Positions 51,053 to 61,288 of a stretch of 64,000 bases of DNA are shown here, piece after piece. Position numbers and translations under genes: made by a program. Numbering within the stretch: the first letter of the stretch is position 1; every line of letters begins with the position of its first letter. This DNA comes from Kangiella profundi (lineage in GTDB: Bacteria; Pseudomonadota; Gammaproteobacteria; Enterobacterales; Kangiellaceae), in contig NZ_CP025120.1 in the NCBI RefSeq assembly GCF_002838765.1, forward strand, positions 124,001 to 188,000, in the 5' to 3' direction. Under the pieces are notes generated by a model that was given only the letters and a program-made list of their open reading frames with translations, ran no database searches and was not told the DNA's origin.

Positions 51053-53314
51053 CTATCTTGAAGTTATTCTCTGCGGATGGTCATGAGAGCTCCACCTGTC
51101 GACAAATTCAAATAACTCATCGACCGATAAAGGCTTGCTAAACAAATAGCCCTGAATTTGATAACAACCATGCAGCTTAAGCAAGTTGAGTTGCTCTACA
51201 GTCTCGACACCTTCAGCAACCACCTTTAGGTCGAACTCTTTGCCGATATCAATAATAGCCTTGCTTAATGCCAGATCAGACTGACTGGCTGGCAGTGATT
51301 TTATGAAGGTACGATCGATTTTGATGGTATCAATAGGCAGATATTTTAAATAGGTTAATGATGAGTAACCGGTTCCAAAGTCATCTATCGCTATTGAAAT
51401 ACCGTGATTACGCATGGCTTCCAGTGGGTTGTCCCCATCAGAAAATAACTCAAGTGAAATATGCTCTGTAATTTCTATTTGCAGAATGTTGGCAGGAATA
51501 TTGTAACTTTTCATCAGTTGAAAAAACTGCTTGATGAATACTGGGTCATGCAAATTCAAACTGGACAGATTGATAGCGAAGCGTGGCGCTGGTAGTCGCG
51601 ATTTAAGCCATGAATTAATGTAACTGAACAGAGAATGCAATAACCAGATTGATAGCCTGCGAATCAGATGATGTTTCTCAGCCAAGGGGATAAAAATCTG
51701 TGGCGAAATTGATTTTTGCAACGCCTTGGAGTACCAGCGAGAGAACACTTCAACCCCGGTGATTTCGTTGGTGGAGCAATCAATTTGTGGCTGGAAAGCT
51801 AAAGTAAGCTCGTCATTATGTAGGGCATTGTGGAAAGCTTGAATCAACTCGGATTCTGTTGCCAGTTGTCTGAGGACGTTATTGTGGTATTGAGTGTAAT
51901 GTGAGCTTGAGTTCTGCAAAGTAGACAGCGCCATATTGGCTTTATTAATAATATCAAAAACACTGGCATCTTCTGGATATCTGGCACTGGCAATATTAAT
52001 AGCCGTCAAAATGGTGTGCTGTTCCTGATTCTCATCTTCGATGTGGAAAGGAGCGTTAAGTGCTGACTCAAGGTGCTGTAATCGGCGTTCGATAAAGGTG
52101 TTGTTTGGAGTGTTTATAAAAGGAATAAAAAGTGCAATCTGGTCATGTGAAACAGAGCCAACGATGTAATCCCGCACAAAGCTATTCTTTATTCGTTTAA
52201 GAGTCTTTCGCTGAATGTCTAGTACCATTGTTTCAGAGTAGCTGGATAGCAGTGAGGAGATATCCTTAAAGTGAACTAAGATACATAGCCCATGCTTGAG
52301 ATTTGAGCGAGTCAGCTTGTGCATCTGATCGATAAAGGTGTTCTTATTCGGCAAGTTAGTGTGGTAGTCAGTCTGCATTTTGCGCAGGATTGGCTTATAC
52401 ACTCTTCTGGCAAATATCTTTTGCAATAGAATGGTGGTCAAAGCGATTGCCATAAAAAGTAGCAATATGCTGGTCAGGTTTTGATAGACCGGTGCTAGCA
52501 ATACATTCTTTTCAACTTCAGCGGTAAGCCACCAGTTAGTATGTTCCAATGGGTAAAATACGACAATTGAATTGTCACCGGTAAACTCTGTAATTGAAGT
52601 GGCACTTAAGGATTTCTTTAGCTGGTCGCGTGACAGGCTTGAAGAGAAGAACTCCAGCGTTGTGTCTTCGGTGCTGGGGTCAACTGGCCTAAGAACTGCA
52701 TCGCCATTACTCTTGATTAGATTGAATTGACCGTTGTAGCTAACGGGAGTGGAGAGAATCTTCCGGTGGATATCATTGAAACTGACATCACCCGTAACAA
52801 CACCATAAAACTGATTACCTTTAATAATCGGGGCAGTAAAAGCGAGATAAGTTGTCGTGTAATCATCAACACCGAGGTAGGGCTCTGAAATTGTGGGTTC
52901 CATGGCCTGTTTGCCGCTTCGATACCAGGGGCGCAAGCGAGGGTCATAACCGTCGGGGATGGGCCAGGGGTTTGAAATATAGAAACCATTTTCAAGCCCA
53001 TAGCCTAAGTACTGTAATAATCCAGTTTCGGCAATGCGTTCAAAGTATACCTGGGGAATTGATTCGCGCTGGTCGGGAGCTTTATTCGCAATTTCGCTAG
53101 CTAGTCCAGTAACAAGACCTAATCTTGAGGACATCCATTCATCGAGGGTGTTGCCCGTTAGTTCTGATTGATGAGTGAGTTGCTGAAGTGCATTTTCTAT
53201 GAGTTGTTCGCGTTGAGCAATGTAGGTAAATGCGGCAAATATGACAAAGTTAATCCACAGGAGGGCAAGAAAGCTCCATAATAGCTTTTGATCATTTGAT
53301 AGTTTGCGCAGCAT
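51053..53314 (-). CDS. membrane c-di-GMP phosphodiesterase: dCache sensor, degenerate GGDEF, EAL
   Basis: 753 aa from ATG 53314 (SD AAGGAAG); 22 further upstream codons are open but less likely. One membrane helix (about 10-32), a periplasmic dCache domain (about 40-280, DPRLRPWYRSG, GVVTGDVSF), a second helix (about 290-310), a GGDEF-like domain whose signature is replaced by SVSHDQIA, and an EAL domain. In the EAL domain the name motif reads EVF, but the metal/catalytic set (Glu of EVF, NLSS, EITEH, DDFGTGYSS, KIDRTFI, AEGVET, QGYLFSKP) is kept. So cyclase activity is probably lost and phosphodiesterase activity kept. It lies next to the pilus motors, convergent with pilU. Confidence 0.92.
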   Translation of the reverse strand: MLRKLSNDQKLLWSFLALLWINFVIFAAFTYIAQREQLIENALQQLTHQSELTGNTLDEWMSSRLGLVTGLASEIANKAPDQRESIPQVYFERIAETGLLQYLGYGLENGFYISNPWPIPDGYDPRLRPWYRSGKQAMEPTISEPYLGVDDYTTTYLAFTAPIIKGNQFYGVVTGDVSFNDIHRKILSTPVSYNGQFNLIKSNGDAVLRPVDPSTEDTTLEFFSSSLSRDQLKKSLSATSITEFTGDNSIVVFYPLEHTNWWLTAEVEKNVLLAPVYQNLTSILLLFMAIALTTILLQKIFARRVYKPILRKMQTDYHTNLPNKNTFIDQMHKLTRSNLKHGLCILVHFKDISSLLSSYSETMVLDIQRKTLKRIKNSFVRDYIVGSVSHDQIALFIPFINTPNNTFIERRLQHLESALNAPFHIEDENQEQHTILTAINIASARYPEDASVFDIINKANMALSTLQNSSSHYTQYHNNVLRQLATESELIQAFHNALHNDELTLAFQPQIDCSTNEITGVEVFSRWYSKALQKSISPQIFIPLAEKHHLIRRLSIWLLHSLFSYINSWLKSRLPAPRFAINLSSLNLHDPVFIKQFFQLMKSYNIPANILQIEITEHISLELFSDGDNPLEAMRNHGISIAIDDFGTGYSSLTYLKYLPIDTIKIDRTFIKSLPASQSDLALSKAIIDIGKEFDLKVVAEGVETVEQLNLLKLHGCYQIQGYLFSKPLSVDELFEFVDRWSSHDHPQRITSR

Positions 53315-53428
53315 TTCTTCCTTGGCTATCTCCTTGATAATAAAACCAAAGCTGTTACCCAACGGTGCTTTGGTCAGCAAGCCTGTTCTGATTATAAGCA
53401 GGTTTCCGGCGAATTGACAAATATCAAA

Positions 53429-53866
53429 TCAGAAGCTGTGGTGTTGTTCGAAGAATCCTTTGAGGATCAGCTCAGCTGCATAAGCATCAATAGGATTTTG
53501 CTTGAGTTTTTTATAGCCACCCATTTCAAATAGGTAATCCTTAACCTCTGCTGAGCTAAGACGTTCATCATGCAGATATGTCGGTAGGCCAAATCGGCCA
53601 TGCAATCGGTCGGCAAATTTACGGGCTTTTTGAGTTAGCAGCTGTTCACTGGTGTCCATATTAAGAGGTAGTCCAACGACGAATGCTTCAACCCGCCATT
53701 CCTTAATCAGCTTTTCAACCTGTGACCAGTCCGGTTGATCATTGGTCACGTTGAGGACTGTCAGTGCCTGACTGGATAATTGAGAGCGTATCCCGGTTGC
53801 AACCCCCAGTCTTTTCTCTCCAAAATCAAAACACAAATAGCGTTGAGCCTCGGTCAGTTCAGTCAT
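53429..53866 (-). CDS. ruvX: Holliday junction resolvase-like RuvX (YqgF)
   Basis: 145 aa. RNase H-fold: CFDFGEKRLGVATG (first acidic residue), VVGLPLNMD, YLHDERLSSAEVKDYL and a final Asp in NPIDAYAAELILKGF. It takes part in 16S rRNA 5'-end maturation. Its ATG overlaps the yqgE stop by one base (TGATG). Confidence 0.96.
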   Translation of the reverse strand: MTELTEAQRYLCFDFGEKRLGVATGIRSQLSSQALTVLNVTNDQPDWSQVEKLIKEWRVEAFVVGLPLNMDTSEQLLTQKARKFADRLHGRFGLPTYLHDERLSSAEVKDYLFEMGGYKKLKQNPIDAYAAELILKGFFEQHHSF

Positions 53867-54426
53867 CAGGCATGACCGTCCTGTTCACTGATCTGAGTCC
53901 AGTCGATGCCAAGCAGTTGAGTAGCCTTGAGCCAGCGCTCTTCTGGTCGCGTTCTAAAGATAATGTCTTTATCAGCTGGCGCAAACAGCCATGAGTTTTC
54001 TTCAATTTCTTTTTCAAGCTGTCCCTGTTCCCAGCCAGCATAACCCAGGGCAATTACAACATCCTCAGGTCCCTGATGTTTGGCGATGGCCTTTAAAATA
54101 TCTTCGGAGGTAGATAATGCAATATCATCACTTATAGTCAATGAAGACTCCCAGTTACCAAGCGGGCTATGCAGAATAAACCCACGCTCTCTGTCGACGG
54201 GGCCGCCAGCCAGCAATACACGGTCATCCTCATTGCCGTTAGTTTCAATATTTAAATGCTTGAATAGCTCATCATAGGTCGCCTCCAGTGGCAGACTTAA
54301 AACAAGTCCGAGCGCACCCTGCTCGTTATGTTCACAAACATAGGTCACACTGCGCGAAAAGAAAGGGTCATGCAGACTAGGCATGGCGACAAGTAGATGA
54401 TTGGCTAGAGATTGGATTGCTTCCAT
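53866..54426 (-). CDS. yqgE: UPF0301/AlgH protein YqgE
   Basis: 186 aa from ATG 54426 (a TTG two codons upstream is possible). Signatures: LANHLLVAMPSLHDPFFSRSVTYVCEHNEQGALGLVLS, LLAGGPVDRERGFILHS and ALGYAGWEQGQLEKEI. Function poorly known (AlgH in Pseudomonas affects alginate regulation). It sits in the conserved gshB-tonB-yqgE-ruvX string. Confidence 0.96.
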   Translation of the reverse strand: MEAIQSLANHLLVAMPSLHDPFFSRSVTYVCEHNEQGALGLVLSLPLEATYDELFKHLNIETNGNEDDRVLLAGGPVDRERGFILHSPLGNWESSLTISDDIALSTSEDILKAIAKHQGPEDVVIALGYAGWEQGQLEKEIEENSWLFAPADKDIIFRTRPEERWLKATQLLGIDWTQISEQDGHA

Positions 54427-54473
54427 GTGCAAACTATCACAAAAATTTAGGATTAATTGATGATTCTATTGTA

Positions 54474-55397
54474 TCAATTTCTGGTATTTAAGCTATTGTC
54501 TGGTTTGAACTGCCAGGTTCGAACAATTTCAAGAATATCGGTGTTATGGCGAATAGATTCTGGAAGCGGTTCGAAAGGCGCTGACAGACGAACAATGTCC
54601 AGCGCTGCTTGATCCAGGATTTTCTCACCGGAACTTCTCAGTATCACCACATCAAGCAGACTGCCATCTTTATCAATGCTGACTTTTAGAGTCAGGCTGC
54701 CATAAATACCGAGTCTCTTGGCCTGCTCCGGATAGTGCAGATTACCAACTTGCTCAATCTTCTTGCGCCAAAGCTCCAAATATTCGGCGTCAGCCGGAGA
54801 CTCATAAATGGCTGCCGAAATCTGGCGCTTTTTGAGGCCTCGGGTTTGCAATTGATTGACCACATCTTGCTCAAGGTTGTATTGCTCAAGCTGTTCTGGT
54901 GGAGGGGTAATTTCTGTCGGCTTGTCAATTTGATCGGGAGTGTTCTGTTGATTGTCCTTGGTTTCAATAGGTTGCTCGACTGCCTGTTGCGACTGCTCAG
55001 TTGTTACCAGCTGCAATGCCTGCTGCGACTGATGTTGCTCAGGAATTAGCTCCAATGAGGGCATATCGGTTTGCCCTTCGATATTCTTGAAATTCTCAAG
55101 CTTTGTCGTGGCACGTTCAGCGGTTTCAGATTCACCCGCGCCCTGTTGGTTGGTCTGTCCAACAAAGTCAGCCTTTTCTGGTGCATCAATGCTTTCGCGT
55201 TGAGCAAGGGTAACATCCAATGCAATAGGGATCTGGCTGGGTTCTGACTCGGGCAGCACAAATCGTACACCGAGTAAAAGCAGCAGGTGAAAACAGATAG
55301 CAAGAAACAGGGTGAACTTGAGGCGATCACCATCTCTAACCGGAGACTGGTTGAGCTTAACTAATTCTTTATCGGCAGTCGGGTTCACCTGGCTCAT
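54474..55397 (-). CDS. TonB-family energy transducer
   Basis: 307 aa. A short cytoplasmic N-terminus, one membrane helix (about 29-49), a long Gln/Glu/Thr-rich periplasmic linker (about 55-200), and a C-terminal TonB domain (about 215-300: YPEQAKRLGIYGSLTLKVSIDKDGSLLDVVILRSSG, APFEPLPES, EIVRTWQFKPD). It transmits proton-motive energy to outer-membrane receptors. No ExbB/ExbD lie nearby; this gshB-linked TonB paralogue is typical of pseudomonad-type genomes. Confidence 0.93.
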   Translation of the reverse strand: MSQVNPTADKELVKLNQSPVRDGDRLKFTLFLAICFHLLLLLGVRFVLPESEPSQIPIALDVTLAQRESIDAPEKADFVGQTNQQGAGESETAERATTKLENFKNIEGQTDMPSLELIPEQHQSQQALQLVTTEQSQQAVEQPIETKDNQQNTPDQIDKPTEITPPPEQLEQYNLEQDVVNQLQTRGLKKRQISAAIYESPADAEYLELWRKKIEQVGNLHYPEQAKRLGIYGSLTLKVSIDKDGSLLDVVILRSSGEKILDQAALDIVRLSAPFEPLPESIRHNTDILEIVRTWQFKPDNSLNTRN

Positions 55398-55447
55398 AGG
55401 CTCTTATTCATCATACTCATTAAAATAGTAGAAAGGGTGGTACGTTA

Positions 55448-56398
55448 TTATTGTTCAATCTTCTGCTCAAGACCTTCAAACAGTCTGGCAGCGATATTAA
55501 TATTATACTCTTTATCCAATTCTCGCATACAAGTTGGGCTAGTAACGTTTATTTCGGTCACATAGTTTCCAATTACATCAAGGCCAACAAAATAAAGCCC
55601 GCGTTTTACCAGCTCGGGTGCGATGATTTCAGCCAGTGCTTGCTCCTGTTCGCTGATGGGCATAGGAACGCCGCTACCGCCCGCCGCCAGGTTGCCGCGG
55701 GTTTCTCCCTTCTGAGGAATTCGAGCCAGAACAAAAGGAATTACTTCGCCATTAACAATCAGGATACGCTTGTCACCGGCCGTGATTTCGGGAATAAATC
55801 GCTGTGCCATAGCCAGGTGTTTACCGCCACCAGTAAGAGTTTCAATGATTACCGAAGTATTTGGGTCGCCCTGTTGTATGCGGAAAATAGAGGCGCCGCC
55901 CATGCCATCCAGAGGCTTTAAGATGACGTCCTTCTGTTCGCTGACAAACCGTTTGAGATGCTGCGAGTTCGAAGTAACTAAAGTGGGTGGAGTATGCTCA
56001 GGGAACCAGGCGGTAAAAAGCTTCTCATTACAATCTCTAAGGCTTCGAGGATTATTAATCACCAGAGTGCCTTGCTGTTCGGCCAGCTCTAGCAGGTAAG
56101 TACTGTAAATATAATTCATGTCAAAAGGAGGGTCTTTACGCATAAAAACCGTATCAAAACGATGCAGAGCTGTTTGCTCAACGGTTTCCAGTTCAAACCA
56201 TTTGTCAGCACTGTTAAAGACCTTTAATGACTGACAATTAGCCCTGACTTCGCCCTGTTCCAGGTAAAGGTCCTGCTGCTGGCAGTAATATAATTGCCAG
56301 CCACGACGTTGAGCCTCAAGCAGCAGGCCGAAACTGGTATCTTTAACGATATTTACCTGGTCAATGGGATCCATGACCATTAATAGAGAATGTGGCAT
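55448..56398 (-). CDS. gshB: glutathione synthetase GshB
   Basis: 316 aa, ATP-grasp enzyme ligating gamma-glutamylcysteine and glycine. Motifs: MVMDPIDQVNIVKDTSF, FMRKDPPFDMNYIYSTYLLE, NNPRSLRDCNEKLF, LKPLDGMGGASIFRI, AQRFIPEITAGDKRILIVNGEV, RGNLAAGGSG and EINVTSPTCMRELDKEYNINIA. Normal length. It is divergent from pilG, the arrangement seen in Pseudomonas. Confidence 0.98.
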   Translation of the reverse strand: MPHSLLMVMDPIDQVNIVKDTSFGLLLEAQRRGWQLYYCQQQDLYLEQGEVRANCQSLKVFNSADKWFELETVEQTALHRFDTVFMRKDPPFDMNYIYSTYLLELAEQQGTLVINNPRSLRDCNEKLFTAWFPEHTPPTLVTSNSQHLKRFVSEQKDVILKPLDGMGGASIFRIQQGDPNTSVIIETLTGGGKHLAMAQRFIPEITAGDKRILIVNGEVIPFVLARIPQKGETRGNLAAGGSGVPMPISEQEQALAEIIAPELVKRGLYFVGLDVIGNYVTEINVTSPTCMRELDKEYNINIAARLFEGLEQKIEQ

Positions 56399-56637
56399 AA
56401 AAGAAAAAGCATGTGGTTTAATAATAAGTTATCATGAAGCATTAACCAGCAAAACCTTTATTCTTACAAGAAAAAGGTTGCATGGATTCAGCAACAGAAT
56501 TAGTCTGAAAATGTGAACTGTTTTGCGACTTCTTGACTTTTATGATAAAAGGTAAGTAGAAATCTAAAAAAAAGTTGAAGAAAAGGCGCTAACTCTTTAT
56601 TAAATAGTGAATTTTCGCTGTTCATAGGTAGCCATAC

Positions 56638-57036
56638 ATGAGTGATTTGTTCAAAGGTTTGAAAGTGATGGTGGTGGACGATAGTAAAACTATTCGCCGC
56701 ACCGCTGAGACACTTTTGAAAAAACAGGGATGTGATGTTGTAACCGGTGTCGATGGATATGATGCTCTATCCAAGATTGCCGACTATAAGCCAGATATCA
56801 TTTTTATTGATATTATGATGCCTCGTCTTGACGGGTATCAAACCTGTGCTCTTGTTAAAAGTAACCAGAATTTCAAAAACACCCCAATTATAATGCTGTC
56901 CAGTAAAGACGGGGTGTTTGATAAGGCCAAGGGGCGGGTCGTTGGTTCTGACAACTATCTGACCAAACCATTTAGCCGTGACGAATTATTAAACGCCATA
57001 TCCCAGCAGTTGCAAAACAAACCGGCTGTGGCTTGA
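56638..57036 (+). CDS. pilG: twitching motility response regulator PilG
   Basis: 132-aa stand-alone CheY-like receiver. Acidic pocket VVDDSK, phospho-acceptor Asp in IIFIDIMMPRLDGYQ, Lys in NYLTKPFSRDELL. In the Pil-Chp system PilG promotes pilus extension and cAMP signalling. First gene of pilG-H-I-J-K-chpA. Confidence 0.95.
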   Translation: MSDLFKGLKVMVVDDSKTIRRTAETLLKKQGCDVVTGVDGYDALSKIADYKPDIIFIDIMMPRLDGYQTCALVKSNQNFKNTPIIMLSSKDGVFDKAKGRVVGSDNYLTKPFSRDELLNAISQQLQNKPAVA

Positions 57037-57072
57037 TTAAGAATTAAAGATTTTAAAGAGAGGTAACTTATA

Positions 57073-57438
57073 ATGGCGCGTGTACTTATTGTTGATGATT
57101 CTCCAACAGAAGCACATATTCTAACCGGTATGCTTGAAAAAAATGGCCACCAGGTTATTACGGCTCCTGATGGCGAGTCTGGTATTGTATCTGCAAAAGC
57201 AAATCACCCTGACGTTATTTTAATGGATGTCGTGATGCCAGGCTTGAATGGTTTCCAGGCCACACGTCAACTGAAGAAAGATCCTTCTACATCGTCAATT
57301 CCAATCATCATCGTATCTACTAAGTCTCAGGCAACTGACCGTGTTTGGGGAATGCGTCAGGGCGCTAATGATTATATAACCAAGCCTGTTGATGAAGCCT
57401 CTTTATTAGAGTCTGTGAATAACGTTTTAGGATCATAA
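57073..57438 (+). CDS. pilH: twitching motility response regulator PilH
   Basis: 121-aa CheY-like receiver: IVDDSPTE, phospho-acceptor Asp in VILMDVVMPGLNGFQ, NDYITKPVDEASLL. PilH favours retraction/adaptation opposite to PilG. SD GAGAGG. Confidence 0.95.
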   Translation: MARVLIVDDSPTEAHILTGMLEKNGHQVITAPDGESGIVSAKANHPDVILMDVVMPGLNGFQATRQLKKDPSTSSIPIIIVSTKSQATDRVWGMRQGANDYITKPVDEASLLESVNNVLGS

Positions 57439-57444
57439 CCTCTT

Positions 57445-57993
57445 ATGTCTGGAACTGATGCGACCAATATTGTTGGCATTCTTGCTGACATAGCAGAACG
57501 TAGTCAGAAACATCGCGATTCGCTGCCGCAACATGATGTTAGTGGCGGCGCTTTCTATAGTGGGGTTGGTTTCCTGCTAAATGGCGTTAACTACCTTGCG
57601 CCATTAGATGAAATTTCTGAAATTATTCCTGTCCCCCAAACAACCAAGGTACCCGGTGCAAAGGGCTGGCTGAAAGGCGTTGCCAATTTACGTGGTGTCT
57701 TACTAGCGTTGGTTGATTTGCAGGAGTATCTAGGTCGTCCAAGTTCCAGAAATATTTTAAAACAACGAGTTCTAGTACTTGATCAGCATGGGTCCTATTT
57801 AGGACTGATTGTTGATGAAGTGCGTGGCCTGCACCATTTTGAAGAAGATGAGCAGGTTGAAGGCAGTCTGACTGCCGATGCAGTTATCGCTCCCTATATC
57901 GTAGGGGGCTTTGAAAGAAACGGGGAGTTATGGCGGGTTTTTGGGATGAAGGAGTTATCGGAAAGTCCGGAACTTCACCAGGTCGCTGTGTAA
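57445..57993 (+). CDS. pilI: CheW-like coupling protein PilI
   Basis: 182 aa, one CheW domain (LAPLDEISEIIPVPQTTKVPGAKGWLKGVANLRGVLLALVDLQEYLG; LGLIVDEVRGLHHFEEDE). It couples PilJ to the ChpA kinase. It starts 6 nt after pilH. Confidence 0.95.
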   Translation: MSGTDATNIVGILADIAERSQKHRDSLPQHDVSGGAFYSGVGFLLNGVNYLAPLDEISEIIPVPQTTKVPGAKGWLKGVANLRGVLLALVDLQEYLGRPSSRNILKQRVLVLDQHGSYLGLIVDEVRGLHHFEEDEQVEGSLTADAVIAPYIVGGFERNGELWRVFGMKELSESPELHQVAV

Positions 57994-58035
57994 ATTTTAC
58001 AACAATATGAAGTCAAGATGTCTCGGGAGCAACCT

Positions 58036-60378
58036 ATGAGTGAGACCAAAAAGAAGATGAAGAAAGCTAGCCGATCTGGGATCGGTATTTATGCTTTTTT
58101 ATTGATCGTTGTCTTGATCGCGCTGGCGGTTAATGCAGGTTATGGTTTCTTAGAAAGTCAGAACCGTATTCAGCGGACAGAGCTTGCGTCTGAAATGAAG
58201 GTATTGTCGCAGCAGATTGCAACAAACGCCTCAGAAGCAGCGCAGGGCACCCAGTCGGCGTTTGCCGAGTTGGATGCAGCGACCAAGCAATTCAGCGGTA
58301 ATTTACGTAAGTTGATCGATGGGGAAGGTGTAACCAACCTACCTCCAGCGCCAGCTAACGTGCGTAATAATGAATTGAAGGCTCTCGAAAGCCTGTGGCG
58401 TGAAGTTGAGCCGCAGACACAGTCAATCTTGGCGAACCAGGAAGTTGTAAATCGCATGTACACCAATGCGGATGAGTTGGCAGAACAAATTCCAACCATG
58501 CAACGTCAGTACGATAGTGTGATTGATATACTGCTTGATAACCGAGCAGATGGTGAAGAGGTTCACCAGGCGACTCGTCAGAAGTGGTTAGCAGAGCGTA
58601 TTTCATCTGGCATGCAGAAAGTATTGCGAGGTGGTGCCGAAGCTCAAATCGCGGCTGAGGACTTTGGTCAGGACGTTGATACGTTCGGCGTTTATCTGGA
58701 AGGCCAGTTAAACGGTGATGCTTTACTTGAGATTCGACGCGTAAATAATCCCGAGGCACGCGACGCACTTGAGTCAATCGTCAGTGAGTTCCAGAGCGTT
58801 AGTGAGAAAGTTGACTATATTGTTTTCAGTACGCCAAAGCTGTTTGAAGTACAAAATGCATCGGATTCCATTTATAACTCGGCCGATGCTTTATTGAGCA
58901 GTACGACTAATGTTGAAGCAGCGTTTGCCGCAATGACTACCAGTTTCACTGAACCAGGTAGTCCATATATTTCTGGTGCACTGTTTGTCCTTATCTTGTT
59001 GTTACTTGTTGGTATGTATGCTAACCAACGTAAAGCAGAGAAAGTTCGTTTACGTGAATCAGAAATCGCAGCCGAACGTGAGAAAGAAGAGAATGCTCGA
59101 AACCAAGAAGCGATTATTCGTCTTCTGGATGAGATTGACAGCTTGGCAGATGGTGACTTGACAGTAAAAGCGACCGTAACCGAGGACTTCACGGGTGCGA
59201 TTGCCGACTCATTTAACTTAACCATTGACCAGTTGCGTGGTGTGGTAGGCGCGATTAACGAAGCGGTTGACCAGGTATCGAAATCTGCTGAAGAAACTCA
59301 ACAGACATCGACTGCACTTGCAGAAGCTTCTCGTCAACAGGCGCAGGAAATTACTGGAGCCTCAGCAGCGATTAACGAAATGGCGGTATCTATTGAACAG
59401 GTATCGGCAAACGCTTCTGAGTCATCACAGGTTGCGGAAAAATCGGTGGAAATCGCTAAGAAAGGTGGTGAAGTTGTACGTAACACCATTCGAGGAATGG
59501 ACACGATTCGTGAGCAGATTCAAGAAACCTCAAAGCGTATTAAGCGTCTGGGTGAGTCGTCACAAGAAATTGGTAACATCGTATCGTTGATTAACGATAT
59601 TGCTGACCAGACAAACATTCTGGCATTGAACGCAGCGATTCAGGCGTCGGCGGCAGGTGAAGCCGGTCGTGGTTTCGCGGTAGTTGCGGATGAGGTTCAG
59701 CGATTGGCGGAACGCTCATCGAATGCGACAAAGCAGATTGAAGCACTGGTTAAAACCATTCAGACGGATACCAACGAGGCGGTAATCTCGATGGAGGATA
59801 CTACTTCTGAAGTTGTTCGCGGTGCTCGGTTAGCACAGGATGCGGGTGTGGCACTGGAGGAAATTGAAACGGTATCAACTAACCTGGCGGACTTGATTCA
59901 GAGTATTTCGAATGCAGCACGTCAACAGGCTGCATCTGCGGGTCACGTGTCGAATACGATGACGGTCATTCAGGAGATTACAACGCAAACTTCTGAAGGT
60001 ACCCAGGAAACCGCTCGCTCGATTGGTAAGTTGACTGAGTTGTCAGAAGACTTACGTCGCTCAGTATCTGGCTTTAAGTTAGATTCGACAAATGATGATT
60101 ACTTCCGCAGTGAAGAGGTATCAACTGTAGAAGACGATTCTGAAGAAAGCTTCGAAAATATGTTTGATGATGTCGAAGAATCAGAAGAGTCTACCAGCAA
60201 TGAGCTTGATGAATCGTTAGAGTCATTAAGTGATGAAACTAGTGAACTCGAAGATGCAAGCAATGATCTGCAGGAATCGAGCGATGAGCTCGAAGATTTC
60301 CTGAAAGAAGCTGGTGAGAGTCTCGAAGAATTAGACGAAGACATCTTTTTGGAAGAAGAGACTAAAAAGAAAGACTAA
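58036..60378 (+). CDS. pilJ: methyl-accepting chemotaxis protein PilJ with acidic C-terminal extension
   Basis: 780 aa from ATG 58036 (SD GGGAG; an ATG six codons earlier at 58018 is possible). Two membrane helices (about 15-38 and 315-332) bracket a periplasmic four-helix PilJ ligand-binding region. HAMP-type linker ([25 protein letters not shown]), then the signalling hairpin tip [35 protein letters not shown]. After the last conserved stretch (SVSGFKLDS, about 677) there is a tail of roughly 100 residues dominated by Glu, Asp and Ser, absent from the pseudomonad protein (682 aa). PilJ senses surface contact/pilin signals. Confidence 0.94.
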   Translation: MSETKKKMKKASRSGIGIYAFLLIVVLIALAVNAGYGFLESQNRIQRTELASEMKVLSQQIATNASEAAQGTQSAFAELDAATKQFSGNLRKLIDGEGVTNLPPAPANVRNNELKALESLWREVEPQTQSILANQEVVNRMYTNADELAEQIPTMQRQYDSVIDILLDNRADGEEVHQATRQKWLAERISSGMQKVLRGGAEAQIAAEDFGQDVDTFGVYLEGQLNGDALLEIRRVNNPEARDALESIVSEFQSVSEKVDYIVFSTPKLFEVQNASDSIYNSADALLSSTTNVEAAFAAMTTSFTEPGSPYISGALFVLILLLLVGMYANQRKAEKVRLRESEIAAEREKEENARNQEAIIRLLDEIDSLADGDLTVKATVTEDFTGAIADSFNLTIDQLRGVVGAINEAVDQVSKSAEETQQTSTALAEASRQQAQEITGASAAINEMAVSIEQVSANASESSQVAEKSVEIAKKGGEVVRNTIRGMDTIREQIQETSKRIKRLGESSQEIGNIVSLINDIADQTNILALNAAIQASAAGEAGRGFAVVADEVQRLAERSSNATKQIEALVKTIQTDTNEAVISMEDTTSEVVRGARLAQDAGVALEEIETVSTNLADLIQSISNAARQQAASAGHVSNTMTVIQEITTQTSEGTQETARSIGKLTELSEDLRRSVSGFKLDSTNDDYFRSEEVSTVEDDSEESFENMFDDVEESEESTSNELDESLESLSDETSELEDASNDLQESSDELEDFLKEAGESLEELDEDIFLEEETKKKD

Positions 60379-60392
60379 TCGCGGGCCACTAG

Positions 60393-61268
60393 TTGAAACA
60401 TAGCTCTTTAACTCATGTTCCAGATATGGAGACTGCCACTTTTGAAAGATGGCAGTCTCTAATTAGAAAGTATTCAGGAATCTGGATTCCTGCAAATAGA
60501 CAGCTCTTTTTAAAGACAAGTCTACTGAAACGTATCAGGGATCTGAACCTTAAAGACTATGATGAGTATTACCAGAAGTTACAGGATAAAAACTGGGCTT
60601 CACTAGAATGGTTTCAGTTAATTGATGCATTAACCATTCACGAAACGAGCTTCTTTAGACATAAAGAATCGTTTGATTTAGTGCAACATGTTTGTCAGCA
60701 GAAGATTATTCAATCAGCTAACTCGAATAGCGATTGTAACGTTCAAATCTGGAGTGTTGGCTGTTCAACCGGCGAAGAGCCTTACAGTCTGGCCATTGCT
60801 TTGGAAGAATTAAGTTTAAACTCGCTGACAGAAAAAGGACTGAGATTTTATTACGGGATTACTGGAATAGATATCAGTTATCCAGCGCTTAGTGCAGCAA
60901 GACGCGCGATATATAGCGATAGAAAGTTACACATGATGTCACCAGAAATACAGGCATCATATTTTAATCGTCATGATAGTAGACACTGGCGTGTCAAGGA
61001 ACATATTCGAAATCGAGTATTGTTCTTACAGGGAAATCTCAATGATATTGGGAATTCACCGAAACGAAATTATGACGTCATATTTTGTCAGAACGTATTA
61101 ATTTATTTTCGCCCTGAAGATCGAATCAATATCTTAGAAGGGCTGGTTGAACGATTAATTCCGGGCGGCGTATTGATATTAGGTCTGGGTGAAATTATTA
61201 ATTGGAAGCATCCAGAGTTAGTACGGATTGACGAGAAAAACTGTTTGGCATATCAGCGGCAGCTATAG
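60393..61268 (+). CDS. pilK: chemotaxis methyltransferase PilK (CheR family)
   Basis: 291 aa from a TTG at 60393; ATG 60426 is an alternative 11 codons in, and neither has a good SD. All-helical CheR N-domain (FERWQSLIRKYSGIWIPANRQLFLKTSLLKRIRDL, HETSFFRHKESF) then a SAM methyltransferase domain (VQIWSVGCSTGEEPYSLAI, GITGIDISYPALSAARRAIYS, YDVIFCQNVLIYF, PGGVLILGLGE). It should methylate glutamates of PilJ; no CheB homologue is in view. Confidence 0.93.
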   Translation: MKHSSLTHVPDMETATFERWQSLIRKYSGIWIPANRQLFLKTSLLKRIRDLNLKDYDEYYQKLQDKNWASLEWFQLIDALTIHETSFFRHKESFDLVQHVCQQKIIQSANSNSDCNVQIWSVGCSTGEEPYSLAIALEELSLNSLTEKGLRFYYGITGIDISYPALSAARRAIYSDRKLHMMSPEIQASYFNRHDSRHWRVKEHIRNRVLFLQGNLNDIGNSPKRNYDVIFCQNVLIYFRPEDRINILEGLVERLIPGGVLILGLGEIINWKHPELVRIDEKNCLAYQRQL

Positions 61269-61288
61269 CTACAAAAAATGGTGTAGGC

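Noticed and set aside
60099..60344. Ser-rich 81-aa minus-strand ORF antisense to the pilJ tail
   Set aside because: It is the mirror of the acidic Glu/Ser codon-rich tail, with no independent signals.
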